Shown: piece by piece, positions 10,304-19,512 of the stretch
Layout: each line of letters opens with the position of its first letter
Position numbering within the stretch: position 1 is the stretch's first letter
Assembly (NCBI GenBank): GCA_014155875.1
Contig: JACEFZ010018307.1
Coordinates: forward strand, 957,001-1,021,000
DNA from: Cepaea nemoralis
Lineage: Eukaryota; Mollusca; Gastropoda; Stylommatophora; Helicidae
Direction of reading: 5' to 3'
DNA: 64,000 bases
The notes under the pieces: generated by a model
Seen by the model: the letters and a program-made list of their open reading frames with translations, nothing else
Databases searched by the model: none
Told to the model about the DNA's origin: nothing
Program-made: the position numbers and the translations under genes

Positions 10304-10312
10304 TATAAAAAG
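10304..10312 (+). promoter_or_regulatory. TATA box (TATAAAAAG) of the PC4-like gene
   Basis: TATAAAAAG is 45 bp upstream of the ATG at 10349, a normal core-promoter spacing. It also shows that the TTG at 10319 is not the start. Mirrored at 17794-17802. Confidence 0.65.
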
Positions 10313-10348
10313 CCGAGGTTGGTAACACTCGCTTATTATAAACTAAAG

Positions 10349-10927
10349 ATGACTACAGACCGAACAAGTGTGCCTGCTAACTGGGTCTATATGACTCGAG
10401 GTGGCGAGAGTGTTAGACAAGTGGGTACTGGTACCAAGGCTGTGTTTGTCTCGTCGTACAGAGGTGCGACTACGTTGCATATAAGGAAATTTTTTGGCGA
10501 ATCCGATATCAAGTTTCCGACTAAAATAGGGATGAAACTTACTCGTCAAGAATATGAACAGATGATCGGTATGCAGAGTGAGATTCTAGCTGAGTTTGAT
10601 CGATTCGGAAGCAATCAAGGTAACCAACCCAAGCAAGTCAAACAAGTCAGTAATCAAGACAATCATACCACTAATCACCTCATCCAAATCAGTAATCAAG
10701 ACAATCAAGTCAGTAACAGATGTGGTCAGACGATACCATATGACGATGCAGCTACCTCATATGTCTATGATATTCAACAGGATACTACACCAGCATATGT
10801 CTACGACACTCAGATTACAACCTTCAATAACCAAACAGGGGACCAGCAACCAACCTATTCCTATTCGGACAATCTTATACCACTGATCGACCCCCGAAAG
10901 AAGGCAACAAAGAGAAAAGGTCTATAG
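10349..10927 (+). CDS. PC4/SUB1-like ssDNA-binding protein with Q/N-rich tail (left arm)
   Basis: A predicted 192-residue protein from ATG 10349. Residues 29-83 look like the PC4 (SUB1/p15) fold: beta strands around AVFVSSYRG and TTLHIRKFF, then IGMKLTRQEYEQMIGMQSEI, which matches the family's 'G.SL...E...L...' helix. PC4 proteins bind single-stranded or melted DNA and act in transcription and replication. In a PolB element with protein-primed-type replication, a role in coating displaced strands is an attractive inference. Residues 84-192 are Gln/Asn-rich with repeated SNQDN motifs and SYVYD/TPAYVYD repeats, ending in the basic KKATKRKGL, which could act as a nuclear signal. It has its own TATA box and a poly(A) signal at 10991. 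The right-arm copy is frameshifted. Confidence 0.65.
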   Translation: MTTDRTSVPANWVYMTRGGESVRQVGTGTKAVFVSSYRGATTLHIRKFFGESDIKFPTKIGMKLTRQEYEQMIGMQSEILAEFDRFGSNQGNQPKQVKQVSNQDNHTTNHLIQISNQDNQVSNRCGQTIPYDDAATSYVYDIQQDTTPAYVYDTQITTFNNQTGDQQPTYSYSDNLIPLIDPRKKATKRKGL

Positions 10928-10990
10928 AACACAACACCATTCATCACTGTTCATTTATGTGTATGAAGTAAAAATTTAAAAAAAAAAAAA

Positions 10991-10996
10991 AATAAA
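10991..10996 (+). promoter_or_regulatory. Poly(A) signal AATAAA after the PC4-like gene
   Basis: AATAAA lies 63 bp after the stop codon of the PC4-like frame, inside an A-rich tract. The mirrored copy is near 17108-17113. Confidence 0.5.
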
Positions 10997-11129
10997 ATAA
11001 AATTTAAAGAAAATGGTTTGTCTTTTTGTTTTTAAAATATCCATGATGTCTCTTGATTATATAGGTGTGTACTTGTCTGTATGTGTACTTGTCTGTATAT
11101 GTCGGTGGTTGTGTTTACATATGTGTCTG

Positions 11130-11151
11130 TGTCTTTGTGTGTGTCTGTGTC

Positions 11152-11214
<63 letters not shown>
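11130..11214. repeat. (GT)n microsatellite in left arm
   Basis: A nearly pure GT tract of about 60-85 bp. The mirrored tract in the right arm (about 16936-16965) is only about 30 bp, which accounts for most of the arm length difference. Confidence 0.95.
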
Positions 11215-11215
<1 letters not shown>

Positions 11216-11489
11216 CATAAAATTATTAAACTACTATGGTTCATTGGAAAATACAAAATATCAACTTACCAAATCACCTTGATCCAAGTTAATTGTACAA
11301 CAAGTCTGGTAGCAGTGCTGAGTACGTTCAGTTGTGGAAAATTCAACACCTCAGATGGTACTAAAAGCGAATTGTTTCAAGTCGATTGTAGAACACACAG
11401 ATTCTACTATCTCAGAGTGAGTAGTCTTTGGTTGTGGAGACTCAGTTCCATAAACGACTTGACTTTATACAGTTGTAAACGATACTAAG

Positions 11490-11850
11490 GGCATGTTCCC
11501 ACCAGAACCAACAGGAAAACTTAGTCAGCAGAATACCACATAAGACATCTGCTGTCTGATGCAAACACGACCTCAGAGAAAAAAAAAGTAATTATGTTGT
11601 TCGTAATCTCCAAAAAACGACTACCAGGTCACAGCCCTGACCTCGATCAGTGACTATACCGTGAGAAGTACCAGCACTCACGACTTTTCCCACCAAAACA
11701 CGACAGTGACTTACACCTCTAAATAAAAAAAAAGGGGTGATTCAAACATTGAATACTAGGTCATAACCTTGGCCTCGACGAGAAAGTATTGGGTGAGATA
11801 ACACCACCGAGTTATTTTCCCACCAAAACAGATAGCTCTGGGAAGTAGAC
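11490..11850 (-). repeat. Degenerate repeats encoding FWWE motifs, with AGGTCA palindromes
   Basis: Three diverged units on the minus strand each contain TTTTGGTGGGAAAA-like sequence (reads FWWE). Two also hold an inverted AGGTCA pair with a 6-bp spacer: AGGTCACAGCCCTGACCT (11626-11643) and AGGTCATAACCTTGGCCT (11758-11775). Spacing is about 132 bp. One unit forms the C-terminal end of the open frame at 11742-12059; the others have stops. Mirrored in the right arm at about 16300-16660. Confidence 0.6.
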
Positions 11851-12059
11851 ATTGTTTTGCCGGGTGGGGGTAAAAATGCTGACTGTGCTGTATGCTCACT
11901 CAACCAATACCGTGTTTTTGGTGTGTCTTCAAATACTTTTCCACTCAATAGCGGTAGGGGGAGGGGTATGTCTGGTGTAGGTTTGGAAATGTGGGGTGGT
12001 AGCAGTATTAGGTGTGGGTAGTTCATGTATAAATAACAGAGTCTCCTGTAAGCCGTCAT
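11742..12059 (-). CDS. Possible 105-residue protein at inner edge of left arm
   Basis: ATG-initiated open frame of 105 residues: proline-rich middle (ISKPTPDIPLPLPLL), then FWWENNSVVLSHPILSRRGQGYDLVFNV. The final part recurs, out of frame or with stops, in two neighbouring repeat units, which hints at an old duplicated exon. The mirrored copy at 16091-16408 is open with one residue different. Against it, a TATAAATA lies on the opposite strand over its first codons. No family recognised. Confidence 0.35.
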   Translation of the reverse strand: MTAYRRLCYLYMNYPHLILLPPHISKPTPDIPLPLPLLSGKVFEDTPKTRYWLSEHTAQSAFLPPPGKTMSTSQSYLFWWENNSVVLSHPILSRRGQGYDLVFNV

Positions 12060-12347
12060 TCTGATTCAGTCTACAATACCACAACAACTCTCAGTAGTAG
12101 TGATGTCGGTGGAATCCAGTGCTGGATTTTTTTTCCTACTGAATAGGTTGTTACATTCAAACCAACTATCAGTGTGGTAGTGTAATAATCAGTATTATAC
12201 TATTATTGTACTAATACTACCTTACTGGTGAAGTGTGATATGAATTATCATGGTGTCGATGTACCGATAACTAAGGCTATGTGATAGTGTCTCACAACAA
12301 GAACTCTTGAACTATTACAACAGAAACTGAGAAGTTGTCGACACCAG

Positions 12348-14444
12348 TCATACAATGATGGTAAAAAAGCGCCCAAACCATGGTGTGACGAATGGAAAAT
12401 TCGTGTCTATGAATGTTTTAATATTTCTATCAGTCTTGATTAGGGTCTCCCACTCACATTCCCACATTTCTATTACTGTAATTTTAACGACAGTCTCCAG
12501 ATAACCACGAATCTCTTGTGTCTTCTTAAATAACTCCACCAGTGGTTTTTTATTGACAGGGTTAATAGTTTTTCCCTTGGTTAGAGGGCAGCTTGGGTGA
12601 CCGTGAAATAAGCACCCATGAAATTGATAAGCTATCTTACTCTTCTTTTCCCACCCATCTACGCGGATATATCGATCGCCTAGCCGCATTTCACCCCCAT
12701 TAAATTGTGTCTTCAAGGATATGTTCTGGGTATGAGAGACCCACCCTAACCATGCTCTACACTTTTGTATATACTTGTTTACCTTATGGGCTTTGAACCC
12801 ATCCTCTTTATATCTAATAGTAGGGAAGTCTGATGGCATATCTTGCATAAGAGACCATAGGTATAAAGCATTCGCATCATACCCTTTAATACTTTTTACT
12901 GCTTTATTACCTCTGATACGGGTCTGATTAGCCTCATGGTAACGATGAAAAATAATACTCGGTCCACCCACTGTATTGGCTCGTAACATCTTGTGTAACT
13001 TCTCCTCCTTCTTGGAACATAACGAGAATACTACCTCCTTGGGGAGGGTCTTAAAGAGATACTTTAGAGTAACCCCTGGGACAGAAATGGCATCCTTAAA
13101 CATGTCTACACCTAACTCTGTATAAAAACTAACTTGTGCATCTAAAGCCTTGATAAATGGCTGAACATCTTTGTTATTATACCACACGAGAAAGTCTTCT
13201 AATGTAGTCATCTTATTATCGACCCAAGCTTTCTGACAAACTGTATATTCTGCTTCGGAAATGTTAGTGTTTTTAAGCTTTGAGAAAAAAGCTGTATGAG
13301 GTGGTAACTTTGTTTCTTTTAGTTTGTCTAAATCTGTTATGAATTCGTAAGGGAAATAGCCGTTGGTCTCCTCGACACCATACGCCGCTATGTATTTTGA
13401 GTAGGTGAATCCTACTGCTAAATAATTACTGATATCTAGGAATTTCAATTGATCAGTGGCAATACACATAAAATTATTATTTCTTTTAACTACATATTTG
13501 ATCGACGACCCTTCTGATGTAGTAAAGTATGAGATCAAATATGGCTTAATCATATTTAAATCATACTTACCAGAGTTATATCCTATCACAGGGATCTGTT
13601 GTAAGTACCCATCTAACTTACTCGTCAGCGTTGACTGATTCATCTCACCCAACTTTCTATACACTCCACTAAATTTATCATGCAAACATTCATATGCTTT
13701 CGATGCTATTGCATGTAGATGATCACCCATTCTATTAATCAAGTCTTGGGGATCACCAGTTGAAATAAAACAAACAGGCTTCTCAAACCCAGGTACATTG
13801 GATACTACTGAACAGGACATTGGAATATGTTTTGCTAAATATTTAGTAGACTCTCTGTCGTTAGGTAGTTTGGATCTAGAAAAATAACATTCATAATCAT
13901 AGGCAATCCTATATGGGTACACATATGCTGTATCAACCGAAATACCTAGCTCTGCAATTAATTCCCATACTGTTTCTGTTGGATTGTAGACCCCTCCTTT
14001 ATACCGAGTCTTGGTTTCCCCTCCAGTGCATGTCTTCGAATGTCTCTCCATTCTACTACATCTCGGCCATAATTTCCCACATTGTGGGCAATTAAATGAG
14101 CGAGCTAAGCTGTCAATATCTTTAATATACATAAAATGGTCTTTAAACAATAATAGTCTTAATATGGTCTCATAATTCCCACTCCCTCTAAGTTTTGGGA
14201 CTAAGGCTTGGTTTTCATTGTATTCGAAAATATCTATATTAATACCAAAACATTGTTCCAAACTGATGAGTTGAAGTAGTTTAATACCAGGAAAACTACG
14301 TATGGACTCTATATGCTGATGTTCTGCCCACTCATTAACTAAGCATTTGGTGTGTTTCTGAAGTCTGTTTATGTTCCCGCCTTTGAATAATGCTAGGGAT
14401 CTAAAGAAACAATAGTTATCTGTGTACATTTTGTTATTCGGCAT
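12348..14444 (-). CDS. Family B DNA polymerase (protein-primed type), truncated
   Basis: A 698-codon frame. An N-terminal DNYCFFRSLAL block (residues 9-19) marks the conserved domain that precedes PolB in many invertebrate element proteins. A C2HC finger is at C119, C122, H135 and C139. Exonuclease motif I is YDYECY (D183, E185) and motif II is YNSGKYDLNMIKPY (289-302). Polymerase motif A is YDANALYLW (522-530), followed by a nuclease-like FHGCLFHGHPSC (608-619). The frame then ends just inside the left arm: the palm motifs B and C (K...Y and DTDS type) are absent, so it cannot be an active polymerase. Upstream, reading continues toward 14564 in the same strand with a frameshift, so the frame is the second part of a longer gene that begins at 15606. 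The true full-length partner would have run where the left arm now lies. Confidence 0.85.
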   Translation of the reverse strand: MPNNKMYTDNYCFFRSLALFKGGNINRLQKHTKCLVNEWAEHQHIESIRSFPGIKLLQLISLEQCFGINIDIFEYNENQALVPKLRGSGNYETILRLLLFKDHFMYIKDIDSLARSFNCPQCGKLWPRCSRMERHSKTCTGGETKTRYKGGVYNPTETVWELIAELGISVDTAYVYPYRIAYDYECYFSRSKLPNDRESTKYLAKHIPMSCSVVSNVPGFEKPVCFISTGDPQDLINRMGDHLHAIASKAYECLHDKFSGVYRKLGEMNQSTLTSKLDGYLQQIPVIGYNSGKYDLNMIKPYLISYFTTSEGSSIKYVVKRNNNFMCIATDQLKFLDISNYLAVGFTYSKYIAAYGVEETNGYFPYEFITDLDKLKETKLPPHTAFFSKLKNTNISEAEYTVCQKAWVDNKMTTLEDFLVWYNNKDVQPFIKALDAQVSFYTELGVDMFKDAISVPGVTLKYLFKTLPKEVVFSLCSKKEEKLHKMLRANTVGGPSIIFHRYHEANQTRIRGNKAVKSIKGYDANALYLWSLMQDMPSDFPTIRYKEDGFKAHKVNKYIQKCRAWLGWVSHTQNISLKTQFNGGEMRLGDRYIRVDGWEKKSKIAYQFHGCLFHGHPSCPLTKGKTINPVNKKPLVELFKKTQEIRGYLETVVKITVIEMWECEWETLIKTDRNIKTFIDTNFPFVTPWFGRFFTIIV

Positions 14445-14563
14445 ACGTTGTAGTGTGTTGATGGCTTTGTTTTGTGTAATATATAGTGGTATATCGCCTA
14501 ACCAACAACCTATTGGAAATTCAGGGATATGAAAGAGGTAAAAACAAATGCCAGCTACTGTCT

Positions 14564-15283
14564 CTAGTGTGTATTTGGTGTCTGCACGTTGTTGGATGGC
14601 GTAGGAATGAATGTCATGTTCGTGAAGTTTGTAAGGAAGGCGTCAAAGTCGTATCTGTTATTTATTAGCGCTGGAAATTTTAAAACAGAAGAATTGTTAA
14701 ATGATGCATGATAGAATCTAAGATCTTGTGTTTCTCTATGTCGTAACACTAGATGAAAGCTAAAGTTGAGCTTAAAGCGACTAATTTGAGCATTGAAAAT
14801 CTTATACAACGTATCTGTCCAGTTGATAGGGTATTGTATCTCCGGGCTAATAAAGAAGGTGTATGTCGATAAATACTTGTTAATCTTGTGCTGTGTCCTG
14901 ATAGCTTCCCAATTTTCTCTATATATTTGTTGAATAGCCGATGGAAGGATGTGTAGTGTCTCTGGTTCTCCGGCTGCTAAGATGCTCACTTCGTCTTCTA
15001 CCAGTTGTTCAAGAATATTCTCGTCTGGTTGTATCTGAGTGTTAGTTATATTGATTTCATTTGGTGGTGTCGTCGAGGTTGTTGGTGGTGTTGTCTCTGG
15101 TATTGCAGTGTTTGGTGTATTCATACGTGGCTGATGACGTATTCGTTTGTGTTTTTGTAGATTGTCTTTTCTGTTGAAACGTTGTCCACAGATATGACAT
15201 AAGTATGATTTCGTACCGTGAATGATCCGAATGTGACGATTAAGGGTATACTTATCACAATAGCTTTGTCGCACACTGAACAT
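14564..15283 (-). CDS. polB gene middle part: zinc finger and IYRENW domain
   Basis: A 239-codon frame. It starts inside one C2H2 finger, contains a complete one (YLCHICGQRFNRKDNLQKH), then a Thr/Pro-rich linker and an acidic stretch. The conserved domain follows: IYRENWEAIRTQHK, then INWTDTLYKIF and LNFSFHLVLRHRETQDLRF, then HASFNN. That domain recurs, broken, at 56573-56813 in the second inverted-arm locus. From memory it is the region found between zinc fingers and the CFFR block in PolB proteins of cnidarian and other invertebrate elements. It ends at a frameshift before the polymerase frame. Confidence 0.7.
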   Translation of the reverse strand: MFSVRQSYCDKYTLNRHIRIIHGTKSYLCHICGQRFNRKDNLQKHKRIRHQPRMNTPNTAIPETTPPTTSTTPPNEINITNTQIQPDENILEQLVEDEVSILAAGEPETLHILPSAIQQIYRENWEAIRTQHKINKYLSTYTFFISPEIQYPINWTDTLYKIFNAQISRFKLNFSFHLVLRHRETQDLRFYHASFNNSSVLKFPALINNRYDFDAFLTNFTNMTFIPTPSNNVQTPNTH

Positions 15284-15606
15284 CGGTAGCGGTGTGGTAC
15301 TTGACTTATACTACGAGGAATCTGACCATATTCAGGGGGTGTGTTCAGCTGGTGTGATGATGCTATTATTGGTATCATCGTCGTTGTAGAGGTAGGTGAA
15401 GTAATTGATGTATCCATATATGGTTGATGATGTGTTCGTTTATGTTTTTTTAGTCCAGTCATCGTATTATACACCTTATTACATAACTGACAGGTATGTA
15501 TTTGGTCTTTCCCCTCGTGAATGCTCTGAATGTGGTGAGTGAACTGATACATATCACAAAAGGTTGTATCACACACTGAACACCTGAAAGTAGAGCTGGT
15601 GGCCAT
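15121..15606 (-). CDS. polB gene N-terminal C2H2 zinc-finger part
   Basis: From ATG 15606 (an upstream GTG is less likely). Two C2H2 fingers are clear: FRCSVCDTTFCDMYQFTHH and HTCQLCNKVYNTMTGLKKH, the latter ending KRTHHQP. A Thr/Ser-rich linker leads to a second pair with nearly the same pattern (RCSVC..., ending KRIRHQP in the next frame), so the finger pair was duplicated. The frame breaks within the third finger. Sequence-specific DNA binding is the usual role of such fingers; at the N-terminus of this polymerase it may guide it to the element's ends (inference). Confidence 0.65.
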   Translation of the reverse strand: MATSSTFRCSVCDTTFCDMYQFTHHIQSIHEGKDQIHTCQLCNKVYNTMTGLKKHKRTHHQPYMDTSITSPTSTTTMIPIIASSHQLNTPPEYGQIPRSISQVPHRYRCSVCDKAIVISIPLIVTFGSFTVRNHTYVISVDNVSTEKTIYKNTNEYVISHV

Positions 15607-16090
15607 ATTGATGAAACACGTCGTATTGGTAAAAGGGTCCACGTAGTAGTCTTAGTGGAATGTCTGAATACCTCAGCCAACTGTGTGTTGTTTTTATGTG
15701 AGCATGGTCTAGTACTACATCAAGACCAGGATAATTCCAACCGTGTGCAATCCTGTGTGTGGTGACTTGTGGTTTGTACCCACGTGTTTACCATCATTGT
15801 ATGACTGGTGTCGACAACTTCTCAGTTTCTGTTGTAATAGTTCAAGAGTTCTTGTTGTGAGACACTATCACATAGCCTTAGTTATCGGTACATCGACACC
15901 ATGATAATTCATATCACACTTCACCAGTAAGGTAGTATTAGTACAATATAGTATAATACTGATTATTACACTACCACACTGATAGTTGTTTGAATGTAAC
16001 AACCTATTCAGTAGGGAAAAAAATCCAGCACTGGATACCACCGACATCACTACTACTGAGAGTTGTTGTGGTATTGTAGACTGAATCAGA

Positions 16091-16408
16091 ATGACGGCTT
16101 ACAGGAGACTCTGTTATTTATACATGAACTACCCACACCTAATACTGCTACCACCCCACATTTCCAAACCTACACCAGACATACCCCTCCCCCTACCGCT
16201 ATTGAGTGGAAAAGTATTTGAAGACACACCAAAAACACGGTATTGGTTGAGTGAGCATACAGCACAGTCAGCATTTTTACCCCCACCCGGCAAAACAACG
16301 TCTACTTCCCAGAGCTATCTGTTTTGGTGGGAAAATAACTCGGTGGTGTTATCTCACCCAATACTTTCTCGTCGAGGCCAAGGTTATGACCTAGTATTCA
16401 ATGTTTGA
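16091..16408 (+). CDS. Possible 105-residue protein, right-arm copy
   Basis: Mirror of 11742-12059 with one residue change (KTT for KTM). Both copies remain open, but a TATA box for leftward transcription overlaps its start, so coding status is uncertain. Confidence 0.35.
   Translation: MTAYRRLCYLYMNYPHLILLPPHISKPTPDIPLPLPLLSGKVFEDTPKTRYWLSEHTAQSAFLPPPGKTTSTSQSYLFWWENNSVVLSHPILSRRGQGYDLVFNV
16115..16122 (-). promoter_or_regulatory. TATA box (TATAAATA) facing the polB gene
   Basis: TATAAATA on the minus strand points into the centre about 0.5 kb upstream of the polymerase gene's first ATG (15606). A donor-like CTGTAAGC follows about 30 bp downstream, allowing a spliced leader. In the left arm the mirrored box (12027-12034) points into the cut-off 3' side. 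Confidence 0.4.
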
Positions 16409-17177
16409 ATCACCCTTTTTTTTATTTAGAGGTGTAAGTCACTGTCGTGTTTTGGTGGGAAAAGTCGTGAGTGCCGGTACTTCTCACGGTATAGTCACTG
16501 ATCGAGGTCAGGGCTGTGACCTGGTAGTCGTTTTTTGGAGATTACGAACAACATAATTACTTTTTTTTTCTCTGAGGTCGTGTTTGCATCAGACAGCAGA
16601 TGTCTTATGTGGTATTCTGCTGACTAAGTTTTCCTGTTGGTTCTGGTGGGAACATGCCCTTAGTATCGTTTACAACTGTATAAAGTCAAGTCCGTTTATG
16701 GAACTGAGTCTCCACAACCAAAGACTACTCACTCTGAGATAGTAAGAATCTGTGTGTTCTACAATCGACTTGAAACAATTCGCTTTTAGTACCATCTGAG
16801 GTGTTGAATTTTCCACAACTGAACGTACTCAGCACTGCTACCAGGACTTGTTGTACAATTAACTTGGATCAAGGTGATTTGGTAAGTTGATATTTTGTAT
16901 TTTCCAATGAACCATAGTAGTTTAATAATTTTATGAACACACACACACACACACACCACACACACAAAGACACAGACACATTAGGAAAACACAACCACCG
17001 ACATATACAGACAAGTACACATACAGACAAGTACACACCTATATAATCAAGAGACATCATGGATATTTTAAAAACAAAAAGACAAACCATTTTTTTAAAT
17101 TTTTTTTTTTATTTTTTTTTATTTTTAAATTTTTTACTTCATACACATAAATGAACAGTGATGAATGGTGTTGTGTT

Positions 17178-17757
17178 CTATAGACCTTTTCTCTTTGTTG
17201 CCTTCTTTCGGGGGTCGATCAGTGGTATAAGATTGTCCGAATAGGAATAGGTTGGTTGCTGGTCCCCTGTTTGGTTATTAAAGGTTGTAATCTGAGTGTC
17301 GTAGACATATGCTGGTGTAGTATCCTGTTGAATATCATAGACATATGAGGTAGCTGCATCGTCATATGGTATCGTCTGACCACATCTGTTACTGACTTGA
17401 TTGTCTTGATTACTGATTTTGGATGAGGTGATTAGTGGTATGATTGTCTTGATTACTGACTTGTTTGACTTGCTTGAGTTGGTTACCTTGATTGCTTCCG
17501 AATCGATCAAACTCAGCTAGAATCTCACTCTGCATACCGATCATCTGTTCATATTCTTGACGAGTAAGTTTCATCCCTATTTTAGTCGGAAACTTGATAT
17601 CGGATTCTCCAAAAAATTTCCTTATATGCAACGTAGTCGCACCTCTGTACGACGAGACAAACACAGCCTTGGTACCAGTACCCACTGGTCTAACACTCTC
17701 GCCACCTCGAGTCATATAGACCCAGTTAGCAGGCACACTTGTTCGGTCTGTAGTCAT
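17178..17757 (-). pseudogene. PC4-like gene, right-arm copy, frameshifted
   Basis: Mirror of 10349-10927 but 580 instead of 579 bp. One extra A in the CATCCAAAATCAG stretch shifts the frame within the Q/N-rich tail. The PC4-like domain itself is intact, with RQ changed to RP ahead of it (SVRPVGTG). A shortened product with an altered tail is possible. Its TATA box is at 17794-17802. Confidence 0.7.
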
Positions 17758-17793
17758 CTTTAGTTTATAATAAACGAGTGTTACCAACCTCGG

Positions 17794-17802
17794 CTTTTTA
17801 TA
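17794..17802 (-). promoter_or_regulatory. TATA box of right-arm PC4-like gene
   Basis: TATAAAAAG on the minus strand, the exact mirror of 10304-10312. Confidence 0.6.
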
Positions 17803-18019
17803 CCACTGGTTGGGTAAATAACATCCAGATTAAAACCGGTTTCAACGAGTTATATCTAGAACCAGTCGACCTATATCACAAACTGACCCAAATCATGTTT
17901 AGACATGTTTTGTACGTAGGCACCAATGAGTAGTCGACCTATAACGTGGTCATTGACCCCTCTGTTTGACGCCTGTTACCGAGTATGCACAGTAGGCTCA
18001 GACGTGGTGTTTGTTTTGT

Positions 18020-18438
18020 CTACTCGTGACTGTCTGTAGCGAGCTTCTCAAGGTCGATAAAGTCTATTTTTAACCATGCGGTAATATTGTCAACCTGTCC
18101 CTGGGCGAGTAGCTTTCTTTTCGTGATATATAAGTGAATCTTCACCAGTGGTGTTGTAAACACGTCTTCCACAGGTGACCCAGTCTGGTCTTGTCTAGTT
18201 TCGATGGGGTGTCTGTTGTAATACCTAAACATCTGGACTCGGAATGAGTCATAGTGCCTTGGGCTATCAAATGTTACAGTAACACATTTTCCGGCGTTGT
18301 TATGTTTAATGAGTACACAGCGGGATGTGCACATCTGTTGAGACTGTTCTTGACTGCCCTCTGTTTGTTCAGTGTATAATTTTTAGTAACCACGTCTCTT
18401 ACCACACCTAGAGACTGGTCTAGTGGCTGTGTAGACAT
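18020..18438 (-). pseudogene. 139-residue protein gene, right-arm copy, frameshifted
   Basis: Mirror of 9668-10087 but 419 instead of 420 bp. A G is missing in CCCGCTGTGTAC (left: CCCGCTGGTGTAC), which breaks the frame about 40 codons in. The remaining 3' part is unchanged. Confidence 0.75.
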
Positions 18439-18670
18439 CTTTTCTTGTTGTGTTTGATGATATTCAGTCTTTTCTTTGCACTACCACTAGTGCGATCAAT
18501 TACGACGTGTGCTCTTCGTGTCAGTAGTGTTCATTGACTGTTATAGTACGTTGTAGTCAGTGTGAAACACAGCCTGAGAAAAAAAAGAAAAAGAATACCA
18601 ATGAGGTACTATCTACCAACCTCGCTTCTACATCACCCCTCCTAAATTTTCTTCTTTGTTTAGAAAAGGT

Positions 18671-19433
18671 TTAATACTCATCCACCAGTGTGGATTGACT
18701 GAAGGATAATGATGTCGGTGACGTTGATCTTTCACTCCTGGCTGGGGATGGTTCTGGAGTTTCGTTTTGATGATTATAATCAATGATGGTCTCCTCAATT
18801 CTACTCAGGCTTAATGTAATTATTTCGTCTTTAGTGAAGTGCTGTGTTAACACATCCCGTAGTCGAACCGTTACTAGGTCCGCAAAGCTACCACCTTCAC
18901 CATCATCACATGAATGAGCAAAGGGATTCTCGGCTTCTTGATTTTGCGGGGTGTTAAGACACCCCATACAATAACTGTTTGGTTTCTGCTCTTAGTAGGC
19001 TCCATAGGTCCTTTATTAGTTTTCTTGGGCATATGTATCTGTAACAACCATAGATAAGCTTAAGGTAGTATAACACCCTTATAGATATACATAATTTACA
19101 TAATAACTATATATCTGATATGTACCCATGTAGACCGTATATTACTACCGATAACGGTTATGTAGACTCTACAGGACACACTTTCACCTTCTCCGTTAAA
19201 ATTCGTATGTGATATGCTACTATTATACCCTTATGCTCTAGCTATCAGCCCTATTTCACTCCGGCACAACCTAGTATACTATATGAAGAAGTGACTTGTC
19301 TCTTAAGGTATATATGTTTAGCAACATATACTATTGTATTATACTAGGTTTATAATATTAAGGTACTTGGAGACACATAACGACTATGTAATAGGTTATC
19401 AATCACCAACTTACCGTATTTGTCTTGCCACAT
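18671..19433 (-). pseudogene. Spliced CxxC-HxC gene, right-arm copy, frameshifted
   Basis: Mirror of 8668-9431. Exon 1 (19415-19433), the intron and the splice sites are kept. In exon 2 an A is lost from an A-run (an in-frame TAA follows within a few codons) and an A is gained about 35 bp later. Exon length is thus unchanged, but the product is cut short. Confidence 0.7.
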
Positions 19434-19504
19434 AGTACCTGGTTGTCAGAGAACGATACTTCTAGACGCCAAGGACAGAGTAGTTGGTTACAAGGGACGC
19501 CTAG

Positions 19505-19512
19505 TATTTATA
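19505..19512 (-). promoter_or_regulatory. TATA box of right-arm spliced small gene
   Basis: TATAAATA on the minus strand, the mirror of 8589-8596. Confidence 0.55.

Larger units (their letters stand above)
7027..12365 (+). repeat. Left inverted arm of the 14-kb element
   Basis: The arm is the reverse complement of 15787-21072 from tip to inner edge (GATGGTAAA at 12357-12365 pairs with TTTACCATC at 15787-15795). The length difference is mostly the (GT)n tract near 11.2 kb. This arm holds open versions of all the small genes. Its inner edge falls inside the polymerase coding sequence, so it is likely the secondarily copied arm. Confidence 0.93.
12348..15606 (-). pseudogene. Whole polB gene remnant: zinc fingers, IYRENW domain, PolB, cut at arm junction
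   Basis: Three consecutive minus-strand frames belong to one gene. They are a zinc-finger part from ATG 15606, a middle part (15283-14564) and the polymerase part (14444-12348). The frame changes once within the third zinc finger, at about 15270-15285, and once near 14590-14620, where the sequence after the middle frame continues in another frame up to the polymerase ATG with family-like residues (for example FPIG). Both are small indels and could be decay or sequencing error. The 3' end is lost at 12365, where the inverted arm begins. The intact direction of the gene is toward the left arm; its upstream side joins the right arm without a break, so the right arm is the native neighbour. Confidence 0.75.

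Noticed and set aside
10596..10886. 96-codon alternative frame inside the PC4-like gene
   Set aside because: Overlaps the Q/N-rich tail in another frame; codon content follows the SNQDN repeats.
11013..11488. Cys/Val-rich frames of 89 and 135 codons
   Set aside because: They run through the (GT)n tract, and the mirrored right arm breaks them by tract length change.
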